Shown piece after piece: positions 51,501 to 64,000 of a stretch of DNA of 64,000 nucleotides; the stretch's first letter is position 1; every line of letters begins with the position of its first letter. Under the pieces are notes generated by a model that saw only the letters and a list, made by a program, of their open reading frames with translations, searched no databases and had not been told where the DNA came from. Location of the stretch: assembly GCA_027574665.1 (NCBI GenBank), contig CM050666.1, positions 2,108,001 through 2,172,000 of the forward strand, read 5' to 3'. Position numbers and translations under genes: made by a program. Source of the stretch: Rhynochetos jubatus. Its lineage: Eukaryota; Chordata; Aves; Eurypygiformes; Rhynochetidae.

Positions 51501-54500
51501 TATCTATGTGCTTGCAGTGTACTATATCTGCACCAGTAACTCCTCCCAGAGGCAAGGGGATATGCTTCAGAAATAACAGTCACTGCTTCTTCCTCTTGGT
51601 CCTGGGGAAACTCCTATCTCCTTCTTGGGCTCCCCTGGCTCTATCTGGAGTGTGATGTTGGGCTAGACACAGCAGCATCACGCAGAGAAACACAAACTGT
51701 CCCTAATTAAGACTAGTAATGTCCACGGTGCAGGAAATCAGAATGATATGGAAGAGAGTTGTGCCTGAAAACTGTGTCTGTGGCCAACCTAATGCTAACA
51801 GCATAGGTAACATACAACATGGGTAACCTGCCTATGGATAAGAGAGTTGATCTACATAAAGTAAGTTTTAGAATGCAACCAAAAAAGTGTTTATGTAGTG
51901 TCAAAATGAAATATTTAATGGATTTTTCTAACCTGCTTTGTAACACAACTTAGGGCAAAATATAATTTTGGAATCTTGAAATTTCCTGAAGGATAGCAAT
52001 TGCAGTTTTATACCAGCTTCTAGTACAGTTTCCACCCTTTGTTTTGTATCTCAGCTTGGGGTTGATTTAAAGCAGACCTTTAGAAAGGAGACACGCAATT
52101 TAAGTTTAAAGACTCCCAGTGATCCACCACATGCTTCACTGAGTTACTGTTGGAAATGTATACCTTATCTCTAATCATTCCATCCTGTTCTGTATTAAAG
52201 GCTAATCCATGTTCAGACAGACAGAGGAGGTCTGTATATGTCAAAGGAAACAATGTTGCTATGAAATAACGTGATTTGGGAAATCAACTTTTGCTTCAAA
52301 TTATTTTTGGTACACTTTTAACTTCAAAAATTCCTTTTGGTTGAAACATCATTGACATTGCCATTTATCCTGATTATTGTTAGTTATTGAATGTTATTTC
52401 TAATGAAAATTTCATTGCCTTTGAAGCTGTAGTTTGCTCCTTCTTAGGAGCAAAATAATCACACAAGGGCTTAGAGTTCAGAGCAATGGTCTGTCATACT
52501 GTATAGCTCTTGGATATCATTAACAAGTCATTTGATAATTACTTCCTAATATGTTTTGGATCCTTTGTTAAAATCATTCATTTAAAGTTCATAAAACTGT
52601 CATACAAACCATGTTCTTTAATGTCTTAAAGTTCCATTTTCATGAATAAAACATATACACATTTAAGAGTTCTCAAGCCTATACTTTAAAACAATTAGGA
52701 ATTCAGCGAGTTAATTAAAAATGTGATCTGAGTAACTGTTCACTTAAAGTGAGTTTGCTGCTACTAGTTCTGGATTTCTTCTTGATGTTTTCATGCTTTG
52801 CAATTCTCAAAGCCCATAACCAGGAAGCTCAAGGTGTCGTACAACTCTGAATGATGACACAGTAACAGCAACTTCATTTTCACTGGTACAATATGAGGGG
52901 TAGCAAGTTTTAAACACCAGGCATAAAATTTATTTTAAAAAATATATATATTCTCTCTCTTCCCTTTAAAGGCCCTTTAAAGTCATCTTACTATGAGAAA
53001 GGGTGCTGTCTCAAGGAAAAAGCTACAAATCAGTTGAAAAGTTGCTTACAGCCCAAACTGAAGGTTGTGTACTGACTGGCCAATGCTTCTTCTACTAACG
53101 CTTTTTGTCCCCCCATGCCTTAGTTTCTGTTCTGCAAAAGCGGTTGGCTTGGGGCAGTCTGCAGAGGGGAACCAGAAACAAAAGGATAAGGGCATAAAAG
53201 TGTAAGATTACCTCTACATTTCATCTATTGCTGCCTTGTCTCACTCCCATGTACTAGAACAGGTGATACCTACTCTGCTTAAAGCCACTCACCTTCTTGG
53301 GTGAACTGAGACATCAACACTGTGCTGCACTTGGCCTTAGGTCTTCATGCCATGTGGTCCCCCTGTGACCTAAAGGTACCAGGGTTTTCTTGGAGGGCTG
53401 GGGAACAACAGAGAAAAGTGGGGTTTTTTAATAGCATGACATCAGGGTTACCTCGTGTGAGCCCTGCAGTATGGTATGAGGCACTGTGGACAGTGCTTGA
53501 AGGTGCCGGGTGGTGAGATAGTGACATTGTTGGAAGGGCTACATACAACAGTGAGGGCCACATCCCTTTTGAACTCAGACATGTATCTAAGGAAAAGCAG
53601 GTGACATACACATGGATGCCTGCGTTCGCTGAGTGAGATGCAAGTGACTGAATCATGGTTAAGTGTTTCCGAGAAGCTCACAGGGCTAAGACACTTCTAT
53701 ACACTGAAGACAACCTTTGCTTCCTGTTCTAACAATGAAAAAGGTATTGCTCCAAAGAATATTCACTAGTTCAAGCACTGCTCCATACCATGATCTACAG
53801 GAGAAGTTCCAGGAGTGTACAGGTTTCTAAGGTTGTACCAGTCTTTCACAGCAGTTTCCCCACTGTTCACCCACCTCCTGACCATCAGAGTAGGTGTTCT
53901 CAGAACCAAAGCCCTTATTGAGGTACCAGTGGCTGAAAGCTAAAGCTACAGGTATTCAGACAAGCTGTACATAGTTTACTGGGCATAGCTAACCATAAGA
54001 ACAGCTTAATCACTGAGATATTCTTCTGAAACATGCAATGAAGGGACCTCAGGGTTTATGCACAGAGTGGCATCAGTAGACAAGTCAGGCTTCCATTCAC
54101 ATGACAAAATTAATTCCACAACTAAGGAGATAGGACATCCTTTCCAGAGCTGCTTGTTCCTGAGCCTCAGCCCTAGCTCAGGAGAGCTGAGATACCCAGG
54201 AGCAGGTGCCTTCCACTTTCCTGCACACTGTGCCCCAGTACACGTGGGATTTGTCTCTGATGTCTTTCCTGCTTTTCTCTCAGCAGGCGACATATGTTCA
54301 TATCAGGGAAAGGAGGATATCAGTGGTTTTTGCCTTAGCTTTGGAGCCTGAAGATGTAAGATGGATGTAGTCAATCCATGTAGGATTGACTTAGTGCAGC
54401 AGCATGTATGGCATGGCAGGATAGTTAGTTGTAAGGTTCATGGTGAGTCTATTAACTTGTTCCCCACTCTAAATGGTCTGGGTGCTAAACTAATTGCTCC

Positions 54501-54780
54501 TCAGTCTCTAAAACACGGAATTTGGACTGCATATGAAAAATAAACGGTACATTGGTAGAAAGATTTCACTAATGATTATCATGATCCATTTAAAAGACTA
54601 ACCCAGCTGTGAGCTGTCTATAAGCATGGGGGAAAACCACACCTTCCTCAGGGTCTTTTATAACCTTAGGATCAGCATCATTTCTTCTTTGACCTTTCCT
54701 GGGAAGTAGATCTCACCTGTTTATGTGACCATATTGTAGATTAGTATTCTCTCAACCATGACACAAGGAGAATAAAAAAA
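48561..54780. other. Unique sequence, no gene seen
   Basis: No supported gene. The open frame at 48885-49442 is one of the longer ones but has no recognisable domain or homologue. A T14 run lies at 49895-49908. Confidence 0.4.
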
Positions 54781-54815
54781 TCTGCTCAGTATCTGCCGTG
54801 TGCAGATACTGCAGA
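54781..54815. repeat. Hairpin-forming inverted repeat
   Basis: cagtatctgc (54787-54796), a 5-base loop, and gcagatactg (54802-54811) are perfect 10-bp arms. The stem extends by tctg/caga with a 2-base bulge on the left. No family or function is recognised. Confidence 0.8.
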
Positions 54816-57800
54816 TGTCAGTCCCACAGTTTGCCGAGCCCTACATTCAAAAACTCCATACACGTGACTGCTGTGCATTGCCACAAGCAACCACATGGGA
54901 GGCTGAGGCCTTTGGAGAGCCTGAAGCCACATCTGACAAAAACCTTAGTGCCTGGAAGGTGCGCTTGTCCGTGGGCTCCTCTGGATGGAGGCTGGTGATG
55001 TTTCGCTTGGCTGCCAGCTTGAACAGCTCTCCATGTTCAGTGCATCCCACGCTCTGTTTTATTACACTTCAAACCCACTTTGTTTGCAAAGGAGGAAAAG
55101 CTGTCAGAGGCCATTAATCCAAACAGAATTTAATCTCTCAAACAGCATTTACTCAGGCAGAGCTGCTAAATCTATATATTAAAAAACTGTTGACAATTAA
55201 TTAAAATGCTTCTCTGCTAAAGTGTGAATGGGGCTGTTTTGCAGGGCATTGTCATGTGTACCAACATCCTGTCCTGGGGTCACACGCCTCTGCTTGGATT
55301 AGAGGCAAAGCAATCACCTTCTCTCCAGGCAATTCTGTTTTGGCAGCTCTGCTGCACCCTGACAGCAGAATGACCAATAGGACAGCCATGGGAAGACAAA
55401 ACTGTGGAAGATACAGATGATGAAGAGGATCACAATCCTTATACTGCAAGGTTGCAGCTTGGAAAAGGTGAGACAGGAGTCCAGAAACATATCGGTCAGA
55501 CCTGAACAAGCCTTGAAGGTGTTGCCCAATCAGAGATGAGTGCACGCAGTCCTGCTCTAGTTCTTAATAAGGTGGAATGGACATGGAATTGGAAGATGCA
55601 TTTGGGGAAGTCACTGATAAAGGGAGAAGCATTCTGCGTGACACATGCAAAACAGCCCTATGAGTGTGTCTGAGAAGATGAAATAAAGAGAAGATGAAAT
55701 TTCCAAATGGCAAATGTTCATCTCAATGATTGTCCCATTTTCATCACAAGGATCAATTTTCCCACATTGGCCTGAGATATGTGACATTTCTTTTAAGTCC
55801 AGGTCAGCACTGTTTTAGTTTTACATAAGACTGAAGCAGCTATGGAATGATTAACTCCTACACTGCTACTGATGACAAAATGCTGTTAAAAGACTGAAGT
55901 CATAGAGATCAGAAGCACTCCAAGGGTTAGGAACGGGGGCTGCAATGGCCAAGGCAGTATGTGGGGCACAGGAGGGCAAGAGTGCAGGCAAATAGGACAC
56001 AAAATGCTTCACGTCTTTTCTCTTGTAACACCTTGTGAACAAGAAGCATGATCCTTTCATACCTACAGTGAGTTGTGGTGATTATTAGGTACCAGTGAGG
56101 AAGGTGATAGAAGATATACCCATGCCATCTGGTATATAGCCATAGAAGCTGATGGCTACCAAGTTGTAGCAGGCTGCAGCCCTGTCTCTTGGTTGCATGG
56201 CTGGACACAGATTCCTGCCAGCACAAGTCTTGCCTTTTCATGGTGTAATCTGCCCTCTGAGGAAACCAAAGCTTCAGGGTCAAGACCTACTCCTGCTGCT
56301 TATTTTTCTATTCTTGTGCAAGTTACTCAGATGTTTCAAATCACACTCTGGAAATGATGGGACAACACCTTTAGAAAATTGGCTGTAAATTTGCTCTATT
56401 CCCAGTGCCAGGAAGACAAACAGCTAGGCAGGAGGTTTCTCCCTGGACTAAGAATCCTGTCCAAGCTTGTTCTGGGTTTCTGAGGTCTGTGCTTCAGCCG
56501 TGTGTGATTTGTGTTGGTTGTAGTGGTTTTCTTCCAAATTACTCCTCAGTTAAAACTGCTCTTCATCATGGAAACATGCTGAGTGTTCAGTCCTATTTCT
56601 CTACTTACTCCTTTGTTTTCCTGCTGGTACAAATGTTGTTTGATCTTAATAGGCGGTAAATCTAGGGCACAGGAGGTTTCTCCTTTGCTACCAATCCATA
56701 GGATATGTAACATTAAGCAAAGGCCTGAGTCAGGCATCTTCACACCCACATTAGTTCTGGTTAAGGGAAAAAATATCAAAAACCTGAGCCCCATGGGGTG
56801 CTGGTGTTGCCAGCTTTGTAGGCTGTGGATTGCACATTGGCCTGTGTCAAAATTCAGCTGAGCATATATGCATCACCTCCAGGCTTCTCTAAACCACCAG
56901 ATTCAAGCCACACATTGTGGTCCACCCAGCACAAAGAAACATCAAATCTCATCTCTGAAGACATGTTCTACTAATTATGACTGAAAAATTGAAACTCTTT
57001 AACCTACTGCAAAGCTTTTAAAGATCCATCTTATACCTGCTTCACTGCACACAGCCTTTGAAGGCTGAGGAATCCCTGATGGACAAAAGCTGGCTAGAGA
57101 CATCAGCAAGCAACACAACTGAGAAACGGAAAATGTTAAGGCATGATGAATGAAGCATTTTCCCAAGAGGCTGGGTTCCTGCTGGCTGGCTGTTGTGGAA
57201 TGCAGCCTACCAGGACTAATACATGTCAGGGAGAGGCAGCTGCTCTCTGCAAACACTGTCTTTGGAACAGGAAATCAATAGTTACTCCTGTTCCAGTTGG
57301 TAGCACCACCAGCAATGCTTCAAATACTTCTCCTTGACTCTGTAACTTTTGTAGAAGGAGAGATCTAGAACATCTGGGGCAGGATTACACCATCACTGCC
57401 TGAAGTTGCTGCATGCAGGTAGACAGGCACTGCCTGACTCTCTCACATGTTTCGCTTCCAGCTGCCTCCGTGGACAAATAATGCTAGGATGGTATACAAC
57501 CCACTGTGTATCAGACTGTTCTCAGGTCTAGACCTACAGCCTTCAGTGACAGTAAGGTGACACAGCCTGCACTGTGGTGATGGTGAAGTCTAGCCATGAG
57601 CTCCTCAAAGATATCGAACTGAAAAACAAAGGGAACTTCATACCTCTTTGAGCCCGGCAGTATTTTATCACCATATCTACTAAATAAAACCCTAGATCTC
57701 AGAGTAAATACATCTATATCTGCTGCTATAACTTCTTTTCTCTCCCTTCATCCTCAGTGGCTCTTTTCTGTGGAGCACCTCCTACCGTAAAGACTAAAGG

Positions 57801-58919
57801 AGGGAAGTGGCTACAGAGGATGACCCAGAACAGATTATGTCCCAATTACTCCCATTTGGGCTTGTTTTCTCAGCTGACGTCACCAGCTGCATCATCTTGC
57901 TGGCAGAAATTGCTTTATAACATTGAAACCCTGTTCTTTGGAGGCATCAGTCATGGTCATAGATAAGGATCTCAGCTTATATCTATGAGGAAGAGGTCTC
58001 CTACTCCTACTAAGAACAGATTGATTAGGGTAGATTCATGAGTTCATTTCCCATTAGGAACTGTAATAGAAAATGCTTTAGATGGATGGGAGACCACAAA
58101 TCTGAGCCTGTCCAATCTCTCGTTGCAAAGCAACCTCCTTGTCTTCTGTTACAGAAAACCATTCAGATTTCCAAAGCCTCCCCAACACTTGCTGCCTTAA
58201 GAAAGATGTAACAAGCAATAGGATTTCATTTCTTCCCTTCTCTGTTGTCTGCAGAACCCTTGTAAGAGCTGAAAACTAGTGCTGCTTCTTTTTTGGAAGT
58301 TTGCCCTTCAGCTGGCAAATAAAGATTAATTTTGTTCTGGGGGTTGTAGGAAGTTGAAATGAAAACAACTAATTGTAATATTAGCAACAATTTCAATTCA
58401 TTAACACCTTTTCCTGCCAAAACATCTGTGCTGATGTATGCCAGACCAGCACTATGGTTTGCAAGCGCAGCTGAAGGAAATAGTATTTGGAGTTTTATTA
58501 CAACAACATGACTAGCAGTGTGGATGAGAAAGCTTTCTTGTTCGGTCTATACAAATACCAATGGCACTGAATTTTGATTTTGGGAACAAAATAATTGGTC
58601 CTAAAATCTCCCAAGACTTGATCTTTACAATTTAAAATATTTTCCCTGTCACATTAAGCTTCTTCCAACTGTGTCTGTTTATAAACTTCACACAGCACAG
58701 GACAAATTACTTAAACTTCATACTAAAATTAGAAAGTTTTTCAGGTTTGAAATCTGTTCCATTTCTGTGCGCTCTGGGCCATATCCAGCATGTCAGATAG
58801 GACTGTTTCATTTGGAGGGATTTGTTTTTAAATGGGTGAGCACTTTGATTATTATTATTGAATAACATGGGCTGGGCGTTTTTCTATCCTGAAGTCATCC
58901 ACTCTAAACTCTGCACAGG
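54816..58919. other. Unique sequence, no gene seen
   Basis: No supported gene or transposon. There is a short direct repeat of gagaagatgaaat at 55672-55684 and 55688-55700. Confidence 0.4.
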
Positions 58920-58938
58920 AAAAAAAAAAAAAAAAAAA
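58920..58938. repeat. Poly(A) run, 19 bp
   Basis: Uninterrupted A homopolymer flanked by cagg and gg. No retroposon body was recognised upstream. Confidence 0.9.
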
Positions 58939-61900
58939 GGAAAGATCAGTGATTTGTTTCTGCAAAATCTCATTATAAAACCCAGAGCAAGTTTTTATGA
59001 GGCTGGGCATCTCTCAGGTGTCTTCCTTCAGAAGTGCTGAATCCACACCTATATTCCCTTCTCTTCCTTATCTCTGAGTGGGATAATCACTCTGTTGTTT
59101 CAGGGAGACAATTAAACTCATTAACACTTTTTATTCTTAAAAGGATGAAGAAATGCCCTCAAGCAGACCCTGTCAGTCTATCATCTAAACAGACTTCATG
59201 CAACCCTACTGCTGGCTGTGCTGAGCATGTGGTGATAATGCTGCTCACCTGCTCAGCATCGCTGTGAGGGATTTTGGCATGCACCAGCCTGCAGTGTCTC
59301 TGGCTGAGGCTGGGGCAGGTAGGGGTCATGTCCTTGTCTGCCAGGGGTATGTGAGAAGCTATGTCACCAAGTTAAGGAGACACAGAGGTAAGCAGACTGC
59401 ACGGTGTTGGGAAAGATGATTTATGGGCTCTTTGTAGAGCTGCTGCAGAGATGACAGACTGTTTTTTCAGGAAGCACTTGAAGCCAAGTCCTTGAAGCCT
59501 TTAAATGGCAGTACTGTTCAACATGAGCCTTGCACAATGTAACCATCATTTCCAGTTTGTTCCTTGGACAGCTCTCTCCCACCAGATGTACTATTAACAT
59601 TAGCACAGCCCAATACTGCCAAATACAAAATTTCCATCAGTGATGCATATCCCTTGCTTGCTATCATACAGGCTTGTGAGATCCTCTTTCCCACCTGGTT
59701 GTGACTTTTTCTGATGATTAGTCATCAGTGCCTGTCTGAGGTCTTCTCAAGCAACAGATGACTCTGTCCTCATTGCCATATCTTGGCTGTCAAAAGCCTC
59801 GTGTTCATGAGGGCTTCTGAAACACCTATGGTTGCTGCATTGTCCTGTGCTGTACATACCCACAGTGCTATTTTGTGCAGTGGATCCTCCCAGCCCTGCA
59901 GATCATTTAATACTTTTCAATCATCTGCCTTGTCAATCCCTCCATGCATCTGCAAGTCCCTAGTGGAGCTGACATCAGATTCTAGACCTGAACAACTGTG
60001 ATTGCAGTTTTCTATCCAATTAAATGTTGGATGAGGGTGTGTTAAATGGGCACTTCTAGGGGTAAATAATTTCATCTCTGTGTCTCCACTGATTGCAGAG
60101 AAAGCTTGGATCACTATCTCAGAGTGGATACCTGAGTTTAGCAGGACAAAGTAAATGAGGTGAACTCCATTCTGTGCTGGCATTTACTGATCTCTGAAGC
60201 CCTTCTGTTGTTTAACTTCACTGAATGAAGATCAAGGAGACTTTCCAACATTTTTCAGAAAGTACATAACTATTTTTCCACCCTCTTCAGCCAGCCCTTG
60301 GACAGGGGGTTATGCAGATTGAAAGGTGAAGTTTAAATCCAAGCTACACTGCAATGAACTGAAGAACATGCTCTAACTTGAATATTGGGGTGGCCTTACA
60401 GAGTGAGAGCAGAGGTGTGTCTCCTCCTTATCTCCTATGAAGCAGAGCTCAGTACAGCGAGAAAGTCTAGCCCTGCTGCTCCTTGTGACTTGGAAAGCTG
60501 TATGCATTGGTCTCTGCAGCAAAGCAGTCTCTCTTGCCATGGAGCTCCCTCTTGCACAGCTCCAGCCATGGAAAGCAGAAGGAGAAAGCTACTGCCTTGG
60601 TTGTCATCACCTCAGAACCATTCAGCTCATCCTGCCTGTGCTCTAGTACTGCTCTCCCTGCTCAGCAAGGTTCACGTGCCCAGCCTCCAGGCCTTCCAGA
60701 GTCAGTGTAAGGAGATTGGATAGACAATACTGACTTGCACTGTCCTCCACCACCTGCAGGTCTCTGAAATTCAGCATTGACTCCAAAGCTTGACTGAAGT
60801 GCTGTTTTTCTACCATGACCTGGACCTGGGAGCTCTTTGGACCTGCTGGGAAGGGTGTGTGCATGAGAGGATTATTTCTCATTAAGTTTTATTGCACAAC
60901 CCTCATTATGTGTACATCTGTAAGCTTTCCCCAGCGTGACTGACAGGATGGTTTTGGCAGGTGTCACCAGCACCATGGACTTTCTGGAGTACACAGGCAA
61001 GATCCCAGCAACTTGGCACATCTCCAATCATCTGTGTCACCAAGTGAATGCCACCCCTCCTATCACAGCTCAGTCCTGTCATGGGAGGGTGCCTCATTTC
61101 CACCACGGCAGACCGTTCTCAAGGACCTGTCCTTCAAGCATTGCTAGCCAGCCCACGCACACATTAATAAACTCACGATATCCAGTCACTCTGTCTCCAA
61201 ATTGCATCTCAAAATATTCATGTCCCGCTTGCTTTTCCTCCACACCTATTCTTTTCTAGACCATTTATGTCTAACTTGCACCAAGTTCTGCAGCTTCATG
61301 ACATCTTCTACAGTCTGGGCTTCAGTCTCTTGATCTTCTGGCTCCAGCAGCATGCCTTCTTCACCCTTGTTCCTCTAACCTTCCTAGACAATATAGTGTC
61401 ATTTACTTATTTCCTTCTCAAAAGGTTCATGGTCTTGATCACTGGTGTGTTTTTGTCACTGTCAAGCAAGCTGGTGGTGTTCAGAAGACATCATCTAACT
61501 TCAGATGGTGCAGAGCCCAGAAATTTAATTTGGCTGCTTCTGCCTAAAGGCTACTTCAAAGCCTCTTCTGCAGTGATGCCAAGAGCAATTATCGGAGGCA
61601 GAAAGCCATAAAGTGGCCAAGCCGTTAACACCTTGTGGTGCACTGCTTCATTCCTACTCCTGAAAGAGGAGTGGGAAACCACCAGAACTGTGTGACAGAG
61701 CTATTTGGGGTATTCCAGTAATAGCTTGACTTGATTTCCCATTTAACAGCAAGCCCTGAAAGGAAATACTAGAAACCCCAAGATAAGTAGTGATATCTGA
61801 TACCTTTATCTGTCTGTAAAGGGAACTGTACTGAAACACCTTCACAGAGAGAAAATTTCTGCAAGTTTAAGAATTGCATAATATTATGTATCTTAGATTA

Positions 61901-64000
61901 TGTATCTAACCTGGCTGTTAGTACAAACAGCAGTTCTTGATACAGATTTCTGGGTGTACATAGCAGGAAGTGTGGTGGATGATTAATCTGCAGACTAAGG
62001 GTAACAAGTTGGGGTTTTGGGCTTTTTATTTCTTCTGCTTCGTAAAGAATTTATAAACTCAGATTAAAGGCAGAGCTTTTCAGATGCTTAGAGCTTTTTC
62101 AGGGATGCTTTTGGCTGTCCTAAAAGATGGTTCCATATTCCTTACAGTTGCTGGACTACATTTTTCACTGTTGTTAGCTGAGGCCAGCATCCCAATGCTC
62201 TCACACTTCAGCACACCAGAGACTCTCACCATTCAGCACATGATTTAGACATTGATTCTCCAAGCAACAATCCATCCTGAGGCGTTTCTCTTTAAAAAAA
62301 AAAAACAAAAAAGGTAAAAGGTAAATAATCAAAAGACTTCAGTTGATGAGTCCTTGCAGTGATCTTGGTAATAATACCCGGGATTGCCACTGCCAGGCTC
62401 TGCAGCATGTGGTTTGAATCCCATGTGTGGAGAATTTTCCAAAAGGTGGGTATGTGAACCACAGCACTCAACAGAGTAGACAGTTTCTGTCAGACAAGTG
62501 TGCTGAAGACTGTGGGCTCATGTCATTAGGGTATATATAGATGTGCACAGCTGCCTGCCTGGAGTAGGACACAAGGCCAATGTTCCCATGACACTCACAG
62601 ACATCCAAGTAGATGACCACCACTTCAGAAGGTGTTGTCCCGATGAACTAGGGAATAGGCAGATGAGGAATCACCTGGGTGATTGATATAGAATTTGTGG
62701 ATCCCTTTTTGGTGGGTTTTTTACTCGATGATGTCAGTCACAGGAAGGAGCAGTGAGCAAGGCTGTGTAAAGAGTTGAGCACTTGGTGGAGTTTGATTCT
62801 GTAGGGAGTTTCCAGTTTTCCCAGCTTCTTGAGCAGTTTTGTGAATTGTAGGTCTAGGTTGTTCACTGCAGTCAGCTTCTGCACTAAGCCTCGCACTGAG
62901 TGGCCTGACGTCCTGGCTGTCCACTGGTGTCTTTTTGTGCCCATATCATCTTGCCAGCAGCTGTTTGCAAAACACTCCAATAGTTTGACAAGACATCCTG
63001 GGCATGAGCAGTCTCTTGTCAGCAAATATAACTTGACATGAGCAGGCACATATTTTCATTGTGGCTTTGACATCAACTTGTGGCCAAACCAGAGAGATAT
63101 CTTCAAATCTGTCTGCTGTCCAGGAACTCAACTACTCTTAGCACCCGGTTCCCCTTCCTGATACACGTGTTCAGAGTAGTTTGATGTCACCTGGCAGACA
63201 TGACCTTCCCAGCAAATGAGTTGGCAACATCAAAAGGTTGGGAGATGTGGAGAAAGGAGGAGGATCCAAGGAAGGAGATGAAGTTATCTGTGGAAGCTTG
63301 AGGAAGCAGGAGCAGGGAGTGGGAGTGGGAGATATGGGAAGATCTATAAGGTCTAAAAGGAAAGGGCAGGAAAGGGCAGGAAAGGGCAAGGACACAGCAT
63401 CAGAGATGAAGATTCAAGGTGCTTGCATTGGGAGAAAAGGGTCAAAAGGAAATGAAAATGGTGACACAGAACACATGTTTTACAACCGCTGTCCTGGAAG
63501 CAATTTAAAGGTTCAATTCCCCTCATTGTAACATCTGTGGATAAAGGCAGAGTGACTACAGCAATGTACAAGAGCAAGTTCTGCTATTGGAAGGCAGACA
63601 GTCATGAGGGACAGCAGAGGAGCTGTTGGGAGGGGAGCTCTGACCGGGGACAGCAGGTCTGCCGTCTGCAGAGCACTTGTATAACCCATTAAAATGGGTC
63701 TTGCGGGAAGCAAAGTCCTACATACTTACACATGATACATTGAAAGGTCATTGGATAAGATGCAAAAAGGGAGTCAGTGGCACAACTCGGGAGCATCCCA
63801 CTTCCTAGAGGCTTCCCATCATTGAGGCTGTTTCTTCATTGTTTCTCCAGCACAATGACTCTCATACTTTTCTGGGCCAAAGCCCAGCTTTGGTCTGGTG
63901 GGACTAAAGTGTAGCCCCATTTCCATCTCCTTTGGAACCCATCAGGTCAAAGAGATATTGAACCCATGTGTCCACTTGTGTAGCCTGAGGTTCTTTCACA
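58939..64000. other. Unique sequence, no gene seen
   Basis: No supported gene up to the window end. It contains an A12 run near 62294-62305, an 11-bp direct repeat attatgtatct (61883 and 61897), and purine-rich tandem repeats at 63315-63389. Confidence 0.4.
63315..63389 (+). repeat. Purine-rich tandem repeats
   Basis: Two small arrays lie close together: gggagt three times (63315-63332, the last copy imperfect) and aaagggcagg nearly three times (63361-63388, 10-bp period). The strand is almost all purine between them. Confidence 0.8.

Noticed and set aside
53481-53496. 7-bp inverted repeat gcactgt-gg-acagtgc
   Set aside because: Short enough to be expected by chance in a window of this size.
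62411-62422. tRNA B-box-like word ggtttgaatccc
   Set aside because: No A box at the expected distance and no cloverleaf. It could be a SINE remnant but is too short to claim.
62721-63131. Minus-strand region with two long overlapping open frames, considered as a retrogene or integrase-like relic
   Set aside because: A WPQVD..C.C.CQ stretch loosely resembles an integrase zinc-binding region, but the cysteine spacing does not fit and no other motif follows.
63510-63520. tRNA B-box-like word ggttcaattcc
   Set aside because: The upstream sequence does not form tRNA arms.

Overview
The window reads as nuclear DNA from a bird. It holds two well-preserved CR1 (chicken repeat 1) LINE tails with the (ATTCTATG)-type 3' end, older CR1/L3-like LINE relics, and a decayed avian-type endogenous retroviral LTR. 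Base composition is moderately AT-rich, with long A/T runs and CCAAA/CAAA low-complexity tracts. There is no dense coding, operon, ribosome-binding-site or prokaryotic signal. The species cannot be named from the sequence.

I could not support any host protein-coding gene. No open frame matches a family I recognise, none has a convincing exon structure, and the longest ones (about 180 to 210 codons) have the composition expected of translated non-coding DNA. The window is therefore either intergenic or lies inside a very large intron; the sequence alone does not decide which. No RNA gene, CpG island or CRISPR array was found.

Layout: 1-4.6 kb is unique sequence with a paired perfect hairpin at 1526-1574. 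A decayed CR1 lies at 4.6-5.0 kb and a short young CR1 at 6.84-7.04 kb. A CCAAA-rich tract lies at 7.7 kb, then unique sequence to 13.6 kb. A decayed LTR lies at about 13.65-14.28 kb. An AT-rich stretch at 16.7-17.2 kb looks like a possible conserved non-coding element. An ancient LINE relic with readable reverse-transcriptase motifs lies on the minus strand at 17.9-19.2 kb. A TG-rich tract lies at 21.0 kb, then 11 kb of unique sequence. A longer young CR1 at 32.7-33.66 kb carries a recognisable FADD-containing pol fragment and ends in an unusual inverted junction. A second ancient LINE lies at 34.57-35.6 kb, apparently split by about 420 bp. Another possible conserved element lies at 37.0-37.4 kb. 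Two old CR1 copies lie back to back at 38.6-39.6 kb. From 39.6 to 64 kb I see unique, mostly featureless sequence with small repeats and one hairpin.

Nothing here amounts to a new biological system. The most useful leads are the CR1 5' junction inversion, the split ancient reverse transcriptase, the perfect hairpin pair near the left end, and the two candidate conserved non-coding blocks.
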